Shown: one piece after another, positions 22,537 through 31,749 of the stretch
How the letters are laid out: each line of letters starts with the position of its first letter
Position numbering within the stretch: the stretch's first letter is position 1
From: Bacillus sp. ISL-55
GTDB lineage: Bacteria > Bacillota > Bacilli > Bacillales > Cytobacillaceae
Length of the DNA: 48,536 bases
Direction: 5' to 3'
Assembly (NCBI RefSeq): GCF_018613155.1
Contig: NZ_JAGGQU010000053.1
Location: forward strand, 1 to 48,536
Notes under the pieces: generated by a model
Databases searched by the model: none
What the model was told of the DNA's origin: nothing
What the model saw: the letters and a program-made list of their open reading frames with translations, nothing else
Translations under genes and position numbers: made by a program

Positions 22537-23535
22537 TTACTCAGCTGCCTTAATACCTTTTTCATCATAGTACTTCTGGGCACCTGCGTGAACTTCAATG
22601 CCAACACCGTTCAGAGCATTTTCCAGCTTGATTTGCTTCGCTTTTGCGTGTGTTACCTGATCAAGATTTTCAAAGATTGACTTAGTGATGTCATAGACAA
22701 GATCCTCTGAAAGATCTGCCTTTACAACAAGCATCGCAAGAACTGCCACTGTCGGCACTTCTGAACCTAATTTGTATGTTCCAGAAGGTACTACTTCTTT
22801 AGCATAGTAAGGATACTTTTCGATAAGCTCCTCAGCTTTGTCAGCTTCAACAGGAACAATAACTACCTTTTCCGTTGCAGAAAGTTCTTCTACAGCCGCT
22901 GTAGGTGTTCCAGCTGTAACGAAAGCAGCATCGATGTTGCCATCTTTGATACCGTTTACTGATTCATCAAAGCTCAAGTCCTGCTTTTCGATATCATCCA
23001 GTGAAAGACCGTAGACTTCAAGGATTTGTTCAGCATTCGCTGCTGTACCAGAACCTGGTGCACCGATTGATACTTTCTTGCCTTTAAGGTCTTCTACTGA
23101 TTTGATTCCTGATTTTTCTGTAGTAACGATTTGGATTGTTTCAGGATACAATGTTCCGATTGCCTTGATATTTTCGATTTTGTTTCCATCGAACATTAGC
23201 TTTCCTTCAGTTGCGTAGGAAGCGATGTCAGTTTGTGTGAAGGCGATTTCACCTTTATTGTCTTTAATGCTCTGCATATTTTCTGCAGAAGCTCCTGTTG
23301 TTTCAGCGTTTGTGCTAACCCCAGTTGCATCAGAGACAATTTTGGCAAATGATCCGCCCAACGGGAAGTATGTACCACCTGTCCCACCAGTAAGGATGCT
23401 CATGTATTTTGGCTTTTCATCTGATTTTCCTTCTCCGCCGCCCTCTTCTTTAGAGTCGCCGCCGCCACATGCAGCCAGTACCATTGAAAGAACCAGCATC
23501 AAAGCAGTGAACAAAAGAAACTTTCTTTTTTTCAT
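22537..23535 (-). CDS. TAXI family TRAP transporter solute-binding lipoprotein
   Basis: A 332-residue extracytoplasmic binding protein. Lipobox LAAC with Cys 23, then a Gly/Glu-rich linker. TAXI marks are SILTGGTGGTYFPLGGSFAK (residues 45-65), NAETTGASAENMQSI and KGKKVSIGAPGSGTAANAE. It supplies solute to the fused permease encoded downstream. First gene of the operon; GGGGGAATTC precedes ATG. The ligand is unknown, glutamate or dicarboxylates being known for relatives. Confidence 0.94.
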   Translation of the reverse strand: MKKRKFLLFTALMLVLSMVLAACGGGDSKEEGGGEGKSDEKPKYMSILTGGTGGTYFPLGGSFAKIVSDATGVSTNAETTGASAENMQSIKDNKGEIAFTQTDIASYATEGKLMFDGNKIENIKAIGTLYPETIQIVTTEKSGIKSVEDLKGKKVSIGAPGSGTAANAEQILEVYGLSLDDIEKQDLSFDESVNGIKDGNIDAAFVTAGTPTAAVEELSATEKVVIVPVEADKAEELIEKYPYYAKEVVPSGTYKLGSEVPTVAVLAMLVVKADLSEDLVYDITKSIFENLDQVTHAKAKQIKLENALNGVGIEVHAGAQKYYDEKGIKAAE

Positions 23536-23735
23536 CAGAATTCCCCCTTATAGAAATAGAATTGTTCAACATAATCTTAACATAAGACTTCACACAATTG
23601 TCAAACATGTTACTTACTAACTATCTTTCTTGGACGATACACTTAGATTTTCATAAAAGATTTTTCAAAATACATATGCTAAAATCATGTTGTTGATATA
23701 GACAATTGCAAAAGAATTGATTTGGAGGTAAATGA

Positions 23736-24461
23736 ATGGATTTTCCAATGGGCAAAATAGAAGAAATCACACTTCAAAGCAGGGAACTTGGAGAAGCAGT
23801 GACTATGCTGGTATACTTGCCTGCCAACTATTCTCCCTTATATAAATATTCATTACTTATCGCACAGGACGGCCGGGATTATTTCCAGCTCGGACGGATT
23901 GGAAGGATTGCAGACGAGCTCCTTGGCAAAAAGGAAATTGAAAACGTCATCATCGTAGGAATACCATATGAATCTGTCGAGGATAGACGGCGCAAGTATC
24001 ATCCAAAAGGTGAGCAGCATCAAGCTTATATCCGTTTTCTCGCTCACGAGCTTGTTCCTTATTTAGATGAACAATATCCTACCTACCAAATGGGCATGGG
24101 CCGTGCATTGATTGGTGATTCACTCGCAGCTACTGTTTCCTTGCTTGCAGCGCTCCAGTATCCGCACACATTTGGAAAGGTACTTCTGCAGTCACCTTAT
24201 GTAAACGAGGATGTATTCACAGCCGTAAAGGATTTCCGCCAGCCTGAGTTGCTCCAGATTTACCATACTGTTGGAGATCAAGAAACAGTCGTAAAAACCA
24301 CATCTTCCCAAAACAAAGACTTTTTAACGCCAAACAGGGAGCTGTCGAGTATTTTTAAGGAAAGAGGCTTTGGCTATTTTTACGATGAGTTCAGCGGGAA
24401 TCATACATGGACTTATTGGCAGCCAGACCTCAAGCGGGCAATAAGACAAGTGTTTTCCTAA
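23736..24461 (+). CDS. yjcH: Putative esterase, alpha/beta hydrolase fold (YjcH)
   Basis: A 241-residue serine hydrolase of the esterase-D-like group. The nucleophile is Ser 129 in GDSLAA, the base is His in SGNHTW near the C-terminus, and the N-terminal VTMLVYLPANY strand is typical. Length and position (followed by yjcG and yjcF) match Bacillus subtilis YjcH. The ester substrate is unknown; relatives include enterobactin-type esterases. GGAGG precedes the ATG. Confidence 0.85.
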   Translation: MDFPMGKIEEITLQSRELGEAVTMLVYLPANYSPLYKYSLLIAQDGRDYFQLGRIGRIADELLGKKEIENVIIVGIPYESVEDRRRKYHPKGEQHQAYIRFLAHELVPYLDEQYPTYQMGMGRALIGDSLAATVSLLAALQYPHTFGKVLLQSPYVNEDVFTAVKDFRQPELLQIYHTVGDQETVVKTTSSQNKDFLTPNRELSSIFKERGFGYFYDEFSGNHTWTYWQPDLKRAIRQVFS

Positions 24462-24575
24462 TATACGCTTCTTTATATTATATATTTAGAAAATTTGTTA
24501 TAATGAATGGTAAATCATAATATAGGTTTTCAGTAAATCGATATGCACCACACTAATGAAACGGGGGTACATGAG

Positions 24576-25085
24576 ATGAAGTTCGGTATTGTCATTTTTC
24601 CATCGAAAAAAATCCAGGATTTTGCTAATTCAATGAGAAGGCGTTATGATCCGCACTATGCGTTAATCCCGCCTCACCTAACTTTAAAGTCATCCTTTGA
24701 AGCGACGGAGGAAGAAATCAAGGAAATTGCGAATAAACTCGATTCAATCGCCAGGAATTTCAGACCAGTCAACATCAAGATCACTAAGATTGGTTCCTTT
24801 AAGCCCGTTAACAATGTAATCTACTTGAAGGTTGAATCACCTGAAGAATTAGAACAGCTTCATAATGAGCTTAACGCAACATTTGACGGAAATCAGGAGT
24901 ATAACTTTGTACCGCATATCACGATCGGACAGAAGATGTCTGACGATGAACATTCCGATGTATATGGTTCATTGAGGATGACAAAAGTACAATTTGAGGA
25001 TACCGCCGACAGAATCCACCTATTGTACCAGTTGGATAATGGATCGTGGACAGTATATGAAACATTCAGGCTCGGAAAGGAATAA
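24576..25085 (+). CDS. yjcG: 2'-5' RNA ligase/2H phosphoesterase superfamily protein YjcG
   Basis: A 169-residue protein with the two HxT/S motifs of the 2H phosphoesterase fold: [10 protein letters not shown] near residue 40 and VPHITIGQ near residue 115. The family hydrolyses 2',3'-cyclic or 2'-5' phosphodiesters; the substrate of YjcG is unknown. ATG at 24576 is preferred over the in-frame start at 24543 because it matches the family start [11 protein letters not shown] and lies after GGGGG. Followed after six bases by yjcF. Confidence 0.9.
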   Translation: MKFGIVIFPSKKIQDFANSMRRRYDPHYALIPPHLTLKSSFEATEEEIKEIANKLDSIARNFRPVNIKITKIGSFKPVNNVIYLKVESPEELEQLHNELNATFDGNQEYNFVPHITIGQKMSDDEHSDVYGSLRMTKVQFEDTADRIHLLYQLDNGSWTVYETFRLGKE

Positions 25086-25091
25086 TCTAAC

Positions 25092-25517
25092 GTGGAAGTA
25101 AAAATTGTTACTAACGAACAAGAATTAGCAGATGCACTCGAAGTACGCAAGACCGTATTCATTCATGAACAAAATGTTCCTGAAGAAGAAGAAATTGATC
25201 AATTCGAATCCGATTCTGTTCATTTTGTATTATATGATGATAACAAAAAAGCAGCTGGTGCTGGAAGATTCCGTGTATTGGACGGAATCGGCAAGGTAGA
25301 ACGGATTTGTGTATTAAGAGAAAACCGCAGTACCGGTGCCGGAGTCGCGGTCATGAATAAAATCGAGGATTACGCCAAATTACAAGGTATATCAACCTTG
25401 AAATTGAACGCGCAGACACATGCGATCCCGTTTTACAGCAAGCTAGGATATGAAACGGTATCAGAAGAATTCATGGATGCGGGAATCCCACATAAAACGA
25501 TGAAAAAATCTATATGA
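25092..25517 (+). CDS. yjcF: GNAT family N-acetyltransferase YjcF
   Basis: A 141-residue acetyltransferase. Family marks: VRKTVFIHEQNVPEEEEID near the N-terminus, the acetyl-CoA pyrophosphate loop VLRENRSTGAGVAVMNKI and the late AIPFYSKLGYETVSEEFMDAGIPH region in two parts. GTG start. It forms an operon with yjcG. The acetyl acceptor is unknown. Confidence 0.9.
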   Translation: MEVKIVTNEQELADALEVRKTVFIHEQNVPEEEEIDQFESDSVHFVLYDDNKKAAGAGRFRVLDGIGKVERICVLRENRSTGAGVAVMNKIEDYAKLQGISTLKLNAQTHAIPFYSKLGYETVSEEFMDAGIPHKTMKKSI

Positions 25518-25522
25518 TTTTG

Positions 25523-25558
25523 AAACTCCATTCTCTTAAGAATGGAGTTTTCTTTTTG
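25523..25558 (+). terminator. Terminator of yjcG-yjcF
   Basis: AAACTCCATTCT / AGAATGGAGTTT with loop CTTA, followed by TTCTTTTT. Confidence 0.9.
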
Positions 25559-25603
25559 CCTTTTCACAAATCAACACCAACAAATACATAATAAGAAATA
25601 CAT

Positions 25604-25647
25604 AAAAAGACACCACAGCTGAGTTTAAATTGACTCGCTGTAGTGCC
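25604..25647 (-). terminator. Terminator overlapping the 3' end of the 110-aa gene
   Basis: On the minus strand GGCACTACAGC pairs with GCTGTGGTGTC, inner GAGT / ACTC, followed by TTTTTATG. The stop codon lies inside the hairpin. Confidence 0.8.
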
Positions 25648-25957
25648 TTCCTTTTCCTGTTATTTCCGCATATGTCTTGCTGACAACTGAAGGATTTACC
25701 CTCTTTTTATATACCCGATCACTATTAGAGAAGCTTATTTCAGAGGCAGCCAGCTGCATTCGTGCCACAGGTTGCTGGTCCTTGCGCTTTTTCATGGGTT
25801 CTACTGCTTGCTCCCGCTGTTCCTGTCCCTGTTCTACAGGATCTTCTTTGCGTACCCTTGCAATTTTATTAATCTGGAACGGATCATAATCTGTCCCTAT
25901 TTCACGCTCAGCATATTGTATATATTGATAATTTGTCACTGGAAGAATGTATCCCAT
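25625..25957 (-). CDS. Hypothetical protein, 110 aa
   Basis: A 110-residue soluble protein starting MGYILPVTNYQYIQYAEREI, followed by an acidic/Gln-rich middle and a basic C-terminus. The N-terminal block is common among Bacillaceae hypothetical proteins as I remember them, but I know no function. ATG at 25957 is chosen because GGGGGA lies seven bases before it; a TTG start would add five residues. Its own terminator overlaps the stop. Confidence 0.7.
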   Translation of the reverse strand: MGYILPVTNYQYIQYAEREIGTDYDPFQINKIARVRKEDPVEQGQEQREQAVEPMKKRKDQQPVARMQLAASEISFSNSDRVYKKRVNPSVVSKTYAEITGKGRHYSESI

Positions 25958-26171
25958 TTTGGTATCCCCCAAGAATAATTATTTTTCTCACTATATTCTT
26001 CTCTTCCTTTTCCCTGTTTATGACCGTATTAAACTGCTAATAAAAAAATTCCGTCCTCCTCCTTATAATGTATTCACTAAGTGGTGCTGGATGCCGAAAA
26101 CACCTTTTGTTAAGAATCTTATTCTGCTATGATAGAGATTGTGCTATTTTTGGTGGGAGATGAGGGAAAAC

Positions 26172-28490
26172 ATGAAAACAGCCAAGTATAATCAACAGAT
26201 AATAAGCCTTGATCGATATAACCGTGAGGATTTTCAAAAGCTTTTTGATGACGGAAAAAAAGGGATGCTTACTTGTTCTGTATGCGGAGGTCCTGTCCGT
26301 CTTTACCTCGGCATAAAAGACAAGCCCCATTTCTACCATCACCTTTCCGCGAAAGAAGATTGCAGTGAACAAAATGAATTCTCCCCATCCGTTCAACCTT
26401 CCGAGGAAACGGAATATATCGAACGAAATGGCTTCCGGATCCCTAAGGCCCGTTCCATTACGGCTGAAGCTGAAAGAGAGGAAAAATTCATCTTCCCACG
26501 AGAAGTAAAGATTCCTTCACCTTTTAATCCGTTCCCTCCAGCAAAGCCAGGAGTTAAGTTAAATTATTTAAAACAACTTAAAGAAGCTGGGATCCTTTTC
26601 GATGGTAATCAGGAAAAAGCTGTTGTTTCTATAGATGGGCCATTATTAATTTTAGCTGGTGCTGGAAGTGGAAAAACGAGAGTACTGACGGCAAGAACCG
26701 CCTTTATGATTGAAGAGAAAAAAGTTGATCCCGGTTCTATCATGCTTGTTACCTTTACAGCAAAGGCGGCCGCTGAAATGAAGAAACGGATTGCCCTTTA
26801 CCCGGGAATGTCCCCCGCTAAGGTTAACCAGCTGATTGCTGGCACCTTCCATAGCATTTTCTACCGAATCCTTTGTTTTCATGACCGTGAAAATTGGTCA
26901 TCTGACAAGCTGATGAAAAAAGAATGGCATCGGGAACAAATATTAAAGGAGGCTGGCCGAAAGCTCCAGCTGGATGAAAAAGAGTTTGCCTATGACCTCG
27001 CACTACAGCAAATTGGTTTATGGAAAAACACGATGATAATGCCACACGAAGTTAAGCCTGAATCTCCTTGGGAAGAAAAGGTGGCTTTGCTGTATAAAGA
27101 CTATGAAGCTGCTAAAGACAGGCAGAAATTATTCGACTTTGATGACATGCTTCTGGGCTGTTATAAGCTTTTTAAGGAAAAGCCTGACATACTTGAAAAC
27201 TATCAAAATCGTTTTCACTATTTTTTAATAGACGAATTCCAGGATATTAATAAAGTTCAATACGAACTTATGAAAATGCTCTCTAGCAAGCATGGAAATG
27301 TTTGCGCTGTCGGCGATGACGACCAGTCAATCTATTCATTCCGAGGCAGTGACCCTGCCTATCTTTTTAACTTTAAGACCGATTTCAAAAATACCAAATT
27401 AATCATCTTAAACCAGAATTACCGCTCGCCGCATGAAATTGTCGAGACAGCAAACACTTTAATTTCGGCAAATCTCACCCGTCATGAAAAAGAAATGCGG
27501 GCCCAATTTTCCGCTGAGCGTCCGCCAGTAATCTTCCATCCTTATGATGAAGAAGAAGAAGCAACGATGATCCTGACAGATATAAAAGAACGGGTCGAAC
27601 AAGGCGAACGCCCCGGTGATTTCGCTATCCTGTTCAGGACGAATGCAGCCAGCCGTGCCGTATTCGAGAGGCTGGCGAATTCAAGCTTGCCTTTCCGTCT
27701 TGATCAGGATATTGAATCCTTTTACGAGCGTTTCATGGTAAAAGGAATGCTGTCATTTCTGCGGCTAAGCATGAATCCCGATGACTCGGAGGCAATCAAA
27801 AATATTCTTCCTTCACTATTTTTAAAACAGTCGATTTTCCGTGATTTACAGGCTAATAGCATCCTGAACGATTGTTCCATGCTTGAAGCTCTTACCCATG
27901 TAAAAACCGGATTTGCTTTCCAGGAACAAAAGCTGAAAAGGCTTATACCGATTGTACGCTCTCTGTCTTCCCTGCCGCCAGTAGCGGCAATAGATATAGT
28001 CGAAAAGGACCTGGGATATCAGGACTTTATCAAAAAGCGCGGAAATGAAGGAAACCAGCTTGAAAAGGGATCGGACGACATCAGGGATTTAAAAGTGGCG
28101 GCACGAAACTTTAAAACCGTCGGAGAATTCATCGAGCATGCTGACCATATGACAGCCATGAACGCTGAAATTAAACGGAGCAGCAGGAACCTAACTGACG
28201 CCATCACATTAAGCACCATTCATCGATCCAAGGGGCTTGAATATGGAAATGTCTATATAATTGGTACCGTTGACGGAAGCATCCCCCATGATTATGCTTT
28301 GGATGCCTATCGTAATGGAGACCTTCAACCACTTGAAGAAGAACGCCGTCTGCTTTATGTAGCAGTGACAAGGGCAGAAAAGAACTTATTCATTTCTGTT
28401 CCACAAAAAAGACGTGGAAGAAAAGCTAATCCTTCCCGTTTTTTATCTAATATAAAGAGAAAAATGCCAAATCAGGACCTGGGGATATAA
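26172..28490 (+). CDS. yjcD: UvrD/PcrA-family ATP-dependent DNA helicase (YjcD-like)
   Basis: A 772-residue superfamily 1A helicase. Walker A LAGAGSGKTR is at about 161-170, motif Ia TFTAKAAAEMKKR near 194, motif II DEFQD at 354-358, motif III GDDDQSIYSFRG, motif IV QNYRSPHEI, motif V TIHRSKGLEY and motif VI VAVTRAEKNLF. The N-terminus is unusual: CSVCGGP (Cys 35, 38) with PHFYHH and Cys 64 forms a likely zinc knuckle absent from PcrA. Probably acts in DNA repair. Start at 26172 has GAGGG upstream and fits the family; an in-frame ATG at 26139 lacks a site. Position beside spoVIF and yjcF matches Bacillus subtilis yjcD. Confidence 0.9.
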   Translation: MKTAKYNQQIISLDRYNREDFQKLFDDGKKGMLTCSVCGGPVRLYLGIKDKPHFYHHLSAKEDCSEQNEFSPSVQPSEETEYIERNGFRIPKARSITAEAEREEKFIFPREVKIPSPFNPFPPAKPGVKLNYLKQLKEAGILFDGNQEKAVVSIDGPLLILAGAGSGKTRVLTARTAFMIEEKKVDPGSIMLVTFTAKAAAEMKKRIALYPGMSPAKVNQLIAGTFHSIFYRILCFHDRENWSSDKLMKKEWHREQILKEAGRKLQLDEKEFAYDLALQQIGLWKNTMIMPHEVKPESPWEEKVALLYKDYEAAKDRQKLFDFDDMLLGCYKLFKEKPDILENYQNRFHYFLIDEFQDINKVQYELMKMLSSKHGNVCAVGDDDQSIYSFRGSDPAYLFNFKTDFKNTKLIILNQNYRSPHEIVETANTLISANLTRHEKEMRAQFSAERPPVIFHPYDEEEEATMILTDIKERVEQGERPGDFAILFRTNAASRAVFERLANSSLPFRLDQDIESFYERFMVKGMLSFLRLSMNPDDSEAIKNILPSLFLKQSIFRDLQANSILNDCSMLEALTHVKTGFAFQEQKLKRLIPIVRSLSSLPPVAAIDIVEKDLGYQDFIKKRGNEGNQLEKGSDDIRDLKVAARNFKTVGEFIEHADHMTAMNAEIKRSSRNLTDAITLSTIHRSKGLEYGNVYIIGTVDGSIPHDYALDAYRNGDLQPLEEERRLLYVAVTRAEKNLFISVPQKRRGRKANPSRFLSNIKRKMPNQDLGI

Positions 28491-28512
28491 ACTCAGGTCC
28501 TGATTTGGCATT
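28463..28512. terminator. Bidirectional 18-bp hairpin overlapping the helicase 3' end
   Basis: AATGCCAAATCAGGACCT / AGGTCCTGATTTGGCATT, perfect, loop 14 bases. The first arm encodes helicase residues and the second reaches to six bases before the spoVIF stop. It can terminate both convergent genes although U tracts are short. Confidence 0.75.
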
Positions 28513-28518
28513 CAAGAA

Positions 28519-28773
28519 TTACTTCTTGTTGATCATTTTGGAAATTTGGCCAAAGTCAAGCTGCTTTCCATCCTTAACGATGGATTCTACAATCTTGTCT
28601 TCCATTTCTTTACTGACAGGCTTGTTAGCCATTTTTGAAACACGGCGGATTACGCCTCGTACAGTTTGCTCATCTTTAAAGTTCGCATTTTGTAATGAAT
28701 TCGCTAACTCAAATACATCATTCATATTTACGCCAGTTTTTTTCTCTATATTCTTGAAGAAATTATTATCCAT
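28519..28773 (-). CDS. spoVIF: Stage VI sporulation protein F
   Basis: An 84-residue protein matching SpoVIF (YjcC): MDNNFFKNIEKKTGVNMNDV, then ANSLQNANFKDEQTVRGVI, then DKIVESIVKDGKQLDFGQIS. It is made in the mother cell and needed for late coat assembly through its effect on GerE-dependent gene expression. ATG at 28773 is chosen because GGAGG lies nine bases before it and it equals the family start. Gene order helicase-spoVIF matches Bacillus subtilis yjcD-yjcC. Confidence 0.93.
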   Translation of the reverse strand: MDNNFFKNIEKKTGVNMNDVFELANSLQNANFKDEQTVRGVIRRVSKMANKPVSKEMEDKIVESIVKDGKQLDFGQISKMINKK

Positions 28774-28871
28774 ATAAATCACGCCTCCTTCTTTAACTAC
28801 TCTATTGTATGAAGGAAGCAAAAAATGGTGAAAGAGAGACTGTAAAAATCATCAATAGTCCAGGCAGAAAA

Positions 28872-28894
28872 AGCTGTTCCGAATTGGAACAGCT
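28872..28894 (-). terminator. Terminator of yjcZ
   Basis: AGCTGTTCC / GGAACAGCT with 5-base loop, followed on the minus strand by TTTTTC. Confidence 0.85.
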
Positions 28895-28909
28895 CCTTCT
28901 TCTTTGCTC

Positions 28910-29035
28910 TTAGTTGTAGAAGCTTGCTCCTACAATAATCAACAAAATGAACAATACGACGATCAATACGAAAGTGGAACCGCCATAGCCGCCGCCTCCG
29001 TAGCCGTAGCCGCCGCCACACCAACCGTAGCCCAT
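28910..29035 (-). CDS. YjcZ family sporulation protein
   Basis: A 41-residue gene product: a Gly/Tyr-rich head ([20 protein letters not shown]) followed by one membrane helix ([16 protein letters not shown]) and ending ASFYN. This is the YjcZ/YubA-type family of tiny sporulation proteins that is well represented in Bacillus. GAGGTGA lies before the ATG, and a good terminator follows. Its role is unknown; the family is made during sporulation and found in spores. Confidence 0.9.
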   Translation of the reverse strand: MGYGWCGGGYGYGGGGYGGSTFVLIVVLFILLIIVGASFYN

Positions 29036-29129
29036 TCTTCTTCACCTCACTTTTTATTACTCAATAGCAATATATGTGAGGCTTAACGAATTTGTATGGG
29101 CGAGCCCCCATCCATTTAGAATTCATGGA

Positions 29130-29846
29130 TTATACTTGATCAAAGTCTGGGAACTGGCAGGATATAAATTCATCATATAAATCAATACTAAGGAGTCCTC
29201 TAGAATCCATTTCTGCATAGAAGACTTGATTTGGCTGATATCCTTTAGCCCTGATTTTTGAAATCAATTCACCTTTATCCAGACCAGCTTTCCTTAAATT
29301 TTCCTCGATAAGTTCACCGTCCATCATGACAGGCACCGAAGCAGACTCTGCTTCAACCTTAATTCCAATATCTTCATACTTTAATGGCTGTTTGGCTTTT
29401 TTCAATAAAACACTTAATTCTCCATTGGAATCAAGCGAAGCAAACTCAACATCTGCCACCTTAAATACACTTTTCTTGCGAAGTTGTTCCAAGAGTTCAT
29501 CTATACTGTATTTCTCTTTTCGCATGTTTTTTTCGAGAATATTACCATGTTCAATGAAGGTAGTTGATTTTCCCTCAATAATATTGCGAAATGTTCTGCT
29601 TCTTAACGATACCGTTGAAATCGCCAAAGGGACGAAAGACCAGACGATTAGGCTGGCAATACCATCCCTCAAGCTCAAATCAGGATCCATCGCTAATGTA
29701 CCAGCAATATCTCCTACAGTGATGCCTACGATATATTCAAAAAATGACAGGCTTGATAACTGTTTTTTTCCAAGAAGCTTTGTAATGATAAATAAGCCCA
29801 AAATCAATAAAATAGAGCGTATGATCGTATTAAGTATATCCGGCAT
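29130..29846 (-). CDS. DUF421 (YetF-like) membrane protein, last gene of the spoVA-type operon
   Basis: A 238-residue protein with three N-terminal membrane helices (ILLILGLFIITKLLGKKQLS, then FFEYIVGITVGDIAG) and a cytoplasmic C-terminal domain with the family marks KSTTFIEHGNILEKNM and KKSVFKVADVEFAS. DUF421 proteins are found at the end of spoVA2-type operons; YetF relatives have been linked to spore membrane properties. It starts 23 bases after the spoVAE stop. ATG at 29846 is preferred to an upstream TTG. Confidence 0.85.
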   Translation of the reverse strand: MPDILNTIIRSILLILGLFIITKLLGKKQLSSLSFFEYIVGITVGDIAGTLAMDPDLSLRDGIASLIVWSFVPLAISTVSLRSRTFRNIIEGKSTTFIEHGNILEKNMRKEKYSIDELLEQLRKKSVFKVADVEFASLDSNGELSVLLKKAKQPLKYEDIGIKVEAESASVPVMMDGELIEENLRKAGLDKGELISKIRAKGYQPNQVFYAEMDSRGLLSIDLYDEFISCQFPDFDQV

Positions 29847-29869
29847 TAAACCACCCTTGAAACACAGAA

Positions 29870-30226
29870 TCAACCTTTGGGCTTAAAGATAAGTGCGCCA
29901 ATAAAGCCAAAGATTACAGCAGCAGATATACCGGAACTGGTGATTTCGAACATGCCTGTCAGGACACCGACCAGCCCGTGCTGCTCAGCTTCCTGAAGCG
30001 CTCCGTGAACAAGCGAATTACCAAAGCTCGTGATTGGAATCGTAGCACCAGCTCCTGCAAAATCAATTAATGGTTCATAAAGTCCGAAACCATCAAGGAC
30101 AGCACCAATGACAACAAGCAAACTCATCGTGTGCCCTGGTGTCAATTTCGCGATATCAAACATCAATTGGCCGAAAACACAAATCAGACCCCCGACAACA
30201 AAAGCCCAAAAAAACATTGGCAGCAA
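29870..30226 (-). CDS. spoVAE: Stage V sporulation protein AE (SpoVAEb)
   Basis: A 118-residue membrane protein with about four helices: [39 protein letters not shown], the [20 protein letters not shown] block and C-terminal [16 protein letters not shown]. Part of the SpoVA channel in the spore inner membrane that moves dipicolinic acid and calcium into the forming spore and out on germination. GGAGG lies before ATG. Its neighbour SpoVAC shows the same GFGxY..I..FAGAG.A.P..GFGN pattern, so the two are paralogues. Confidence 0.93.
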   Translation of the reverse strand: MLPMFFWAFVVGGLICVFGQLMFDIAKLTPGHTMSLLVVIGAVLDGFGLYEPLIDFAGAGATIPITSFGNSLVHGALQEAEQHGLVGVLTGMFEITSSGISAAVIFGFIGALIFKPKG

Positions 30227-30241
30227 TGCGATTCCTCCTTC

Positions 30242-31255
30242 CTAGTTCATTTCAATTGAGACAGCATGGGCGATACATGGAATGGTTTCTTTTTGCTGGA
30301 AAGATAGCGGTGATAAGAGAGCTCCGGTGGCAACAACCAGTATTTTCTTATAGATTCCCTTTTGCATTTGGTTTAATAAATGGCCATATAACACGGAAGC
30401 CGAACATCCTGCTCCGCTGCCACCAGATTGGACCGGCTGGTCATCGTTATAAATCATCAAACCGCAATCCTGAAATTGCTCCTTCGATATTTCCAGTCCG
30501 GACTGCTGTAAAAGCTCGAATGTAGTAGCCTGCCCAATCCTTCCAAGATCACCTGTAACAACTAAATCATAAAAAGCCGGATTACGATTCAGATCTTTAA
30601 AGTGAGCAATGATCGTATCCGCTGCAGCCGGCGCCATTGCTCCTCCCATATTAAAGGGATCTGAAATCCCCATATCCACCACTTTCCCAATAGTGGCAGA
30701 GGTAGTGACGATTTTTCCCTGTTTATCTGAGTTATCCGTTACAACGGCAGCTCCTGCGCCAGTTACAGTCCACTGTGCTGTCGGCGGTTTTTGTCCGCCA
30801 TATTCTGTCGGATAGCGGAATTGTTTTTCCGCCGCTGAATTGTGGCTTGATGCGCCGGTTACCGTCTTCTTTGCTCCCTGGTAGTTCACAATAAATGATG
30901 CTAACGCAAGACCTTCCATAGAAGTAGAGCAAGCACCGAAGAGACCAAAATAGGGTATTTCCATCGTCCTTGCCGCAAAACTCGTCGGTGTGATCTGATT
31001 GATTAAATCGCCTGCCAGCATGAACTGCATGTCCTCTTTATTGAATTCCCCTTTTTGCAAGGCCGAATTAATTGCCTCTTCAAGCAACACTCGATGTGCT
31101 TTCTCATATGATTCTTCCCCCATCCATAAATCGTCATGAAGGACATCAAAGTCAGCTGCCAACTTCCCCTCGGCTTCAAAGGGACCGCCTGATGAGCCCC
31201 ACGATTCAATGACAGGTTTATTCGCAAATTGCCATGACTGCTTTCCAATCAACAT
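30242..31255 (-). CDS. spoVAD: Stage V sporulation protein AD
   Basis: A 337-residue soluble protein with a thiolase-like fold that binds dipicolinic acid on the SpoVA complex. Family marks include IESWGSSGGPFEAEGKLA near the start, LFGACSTSMEGLALASFIV with Cys at the thiolase position, ASSHNSAAEKQFRYPTEYGG, TGDLGRIGQ and QSGGSGAGCSAS. Its ATG directly follows the spoVAC stop codon. Length is normal for the family. Confidence 0.94.
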   Translation of the reverse strand: MLIGKQSWQFANKPVIESWGSSGGPFEAEGKLAADFDVLHDDLWMGEESYEKAHRVLLEEAINSALQKGEFNKEDMQFMLAGDLINQITPTSFAARTMEIPYFGLFGACSTSMEGLALASFIVNYQGAKKTVTGASSHNSAAEKQFRYPTEYGGQKPPTAQWTVTGAGAAVVTDNSDKQGKIVTTSATIGKVVDMGISDPFNMGGAMAPAAADTIIAHFKDLNRNPAFYDLVVTGDLGRIGQATTFELLQQSGLEISKEQFQDCGLMIYNDDQPVQSGGSGAGCSASVLYGHLLNQMQKGIYKKILVVATGALLSPLSFQQKETIPCIAHAVSIEMN

Positions 31256-31735
31256 TTACAGCACCCCCATCATCGTCAACAGTGTTTTTACCAATGCAAC
31301 GACAAAAGCTGCAAAGACACCAAACAAGATTACTGAACCTGCCAGTTTAAACATGTTCCCGCCTACACCTAGAACGAATCCTTCAGTTCGGTGTTCAATT
31401 GCCGCAGAGATCACTGAGTTTCCAAATCCAGTCACCGGTACCGCGCTGCCCGCTCCTGCGAATTGTCCAATATGGTCATAAACACCAAATCCTGTCAACA
31501 GCATGGAAAGGAATATCATCGTAGCAACTGTCGGATTTCCAGCTGTTTGTTCGGTGAAATTAAAAAAGTATATATAAAAATAGGTTATTGCCTGGCCGAT
31601 CGTGCAAATCAAGCCGCCAACCAAAAATGCTTTAATGCAATTTTTAACCACTGGTCGTTTAAGTTCATGCTTTTGTTCCAGCTGTTGATATTGTTGCTGC
31701 TCAGGTGTCATCTTTTGCTTTTTTTTATCCCCCAT
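31256..31735 (-). CDS. spoVAC: Stage V sporulation protein AC
   Basis: A 159-residue membrane protein with four helices; SpoVAC acts as a mechanosensitive part of the dipicolinic acid channel. The N-terminal 35 residues are hydrophilic and rich in Gln and Lys, then FLVGGLICTIGQAITYFYI and the GFGVYDHIGQFAGAGSAVPV block typical of SpoVAC/AE. ATG at 31735 has AAAGG nine bases upstream and is preferred to one at 31744. Confidence 0.93.
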   Translation of the reverse strand: MGDKKKQKMTPEQQQYQQLEQKHELKRPVVKNCIKAFLVGGLICTIGQAITYFYIYFFNFTEQTAGNPTVATMIFLSMLLTGFGVYDHIGQFAGAGSAVPVTGFGNSVISAAIEHRTEGFVLGVGGNMFKLAGSVILFGVFAAFVVALVKTLLTMMGVL

Positions 31736-31749
31736 TTCACCCATCCTTT

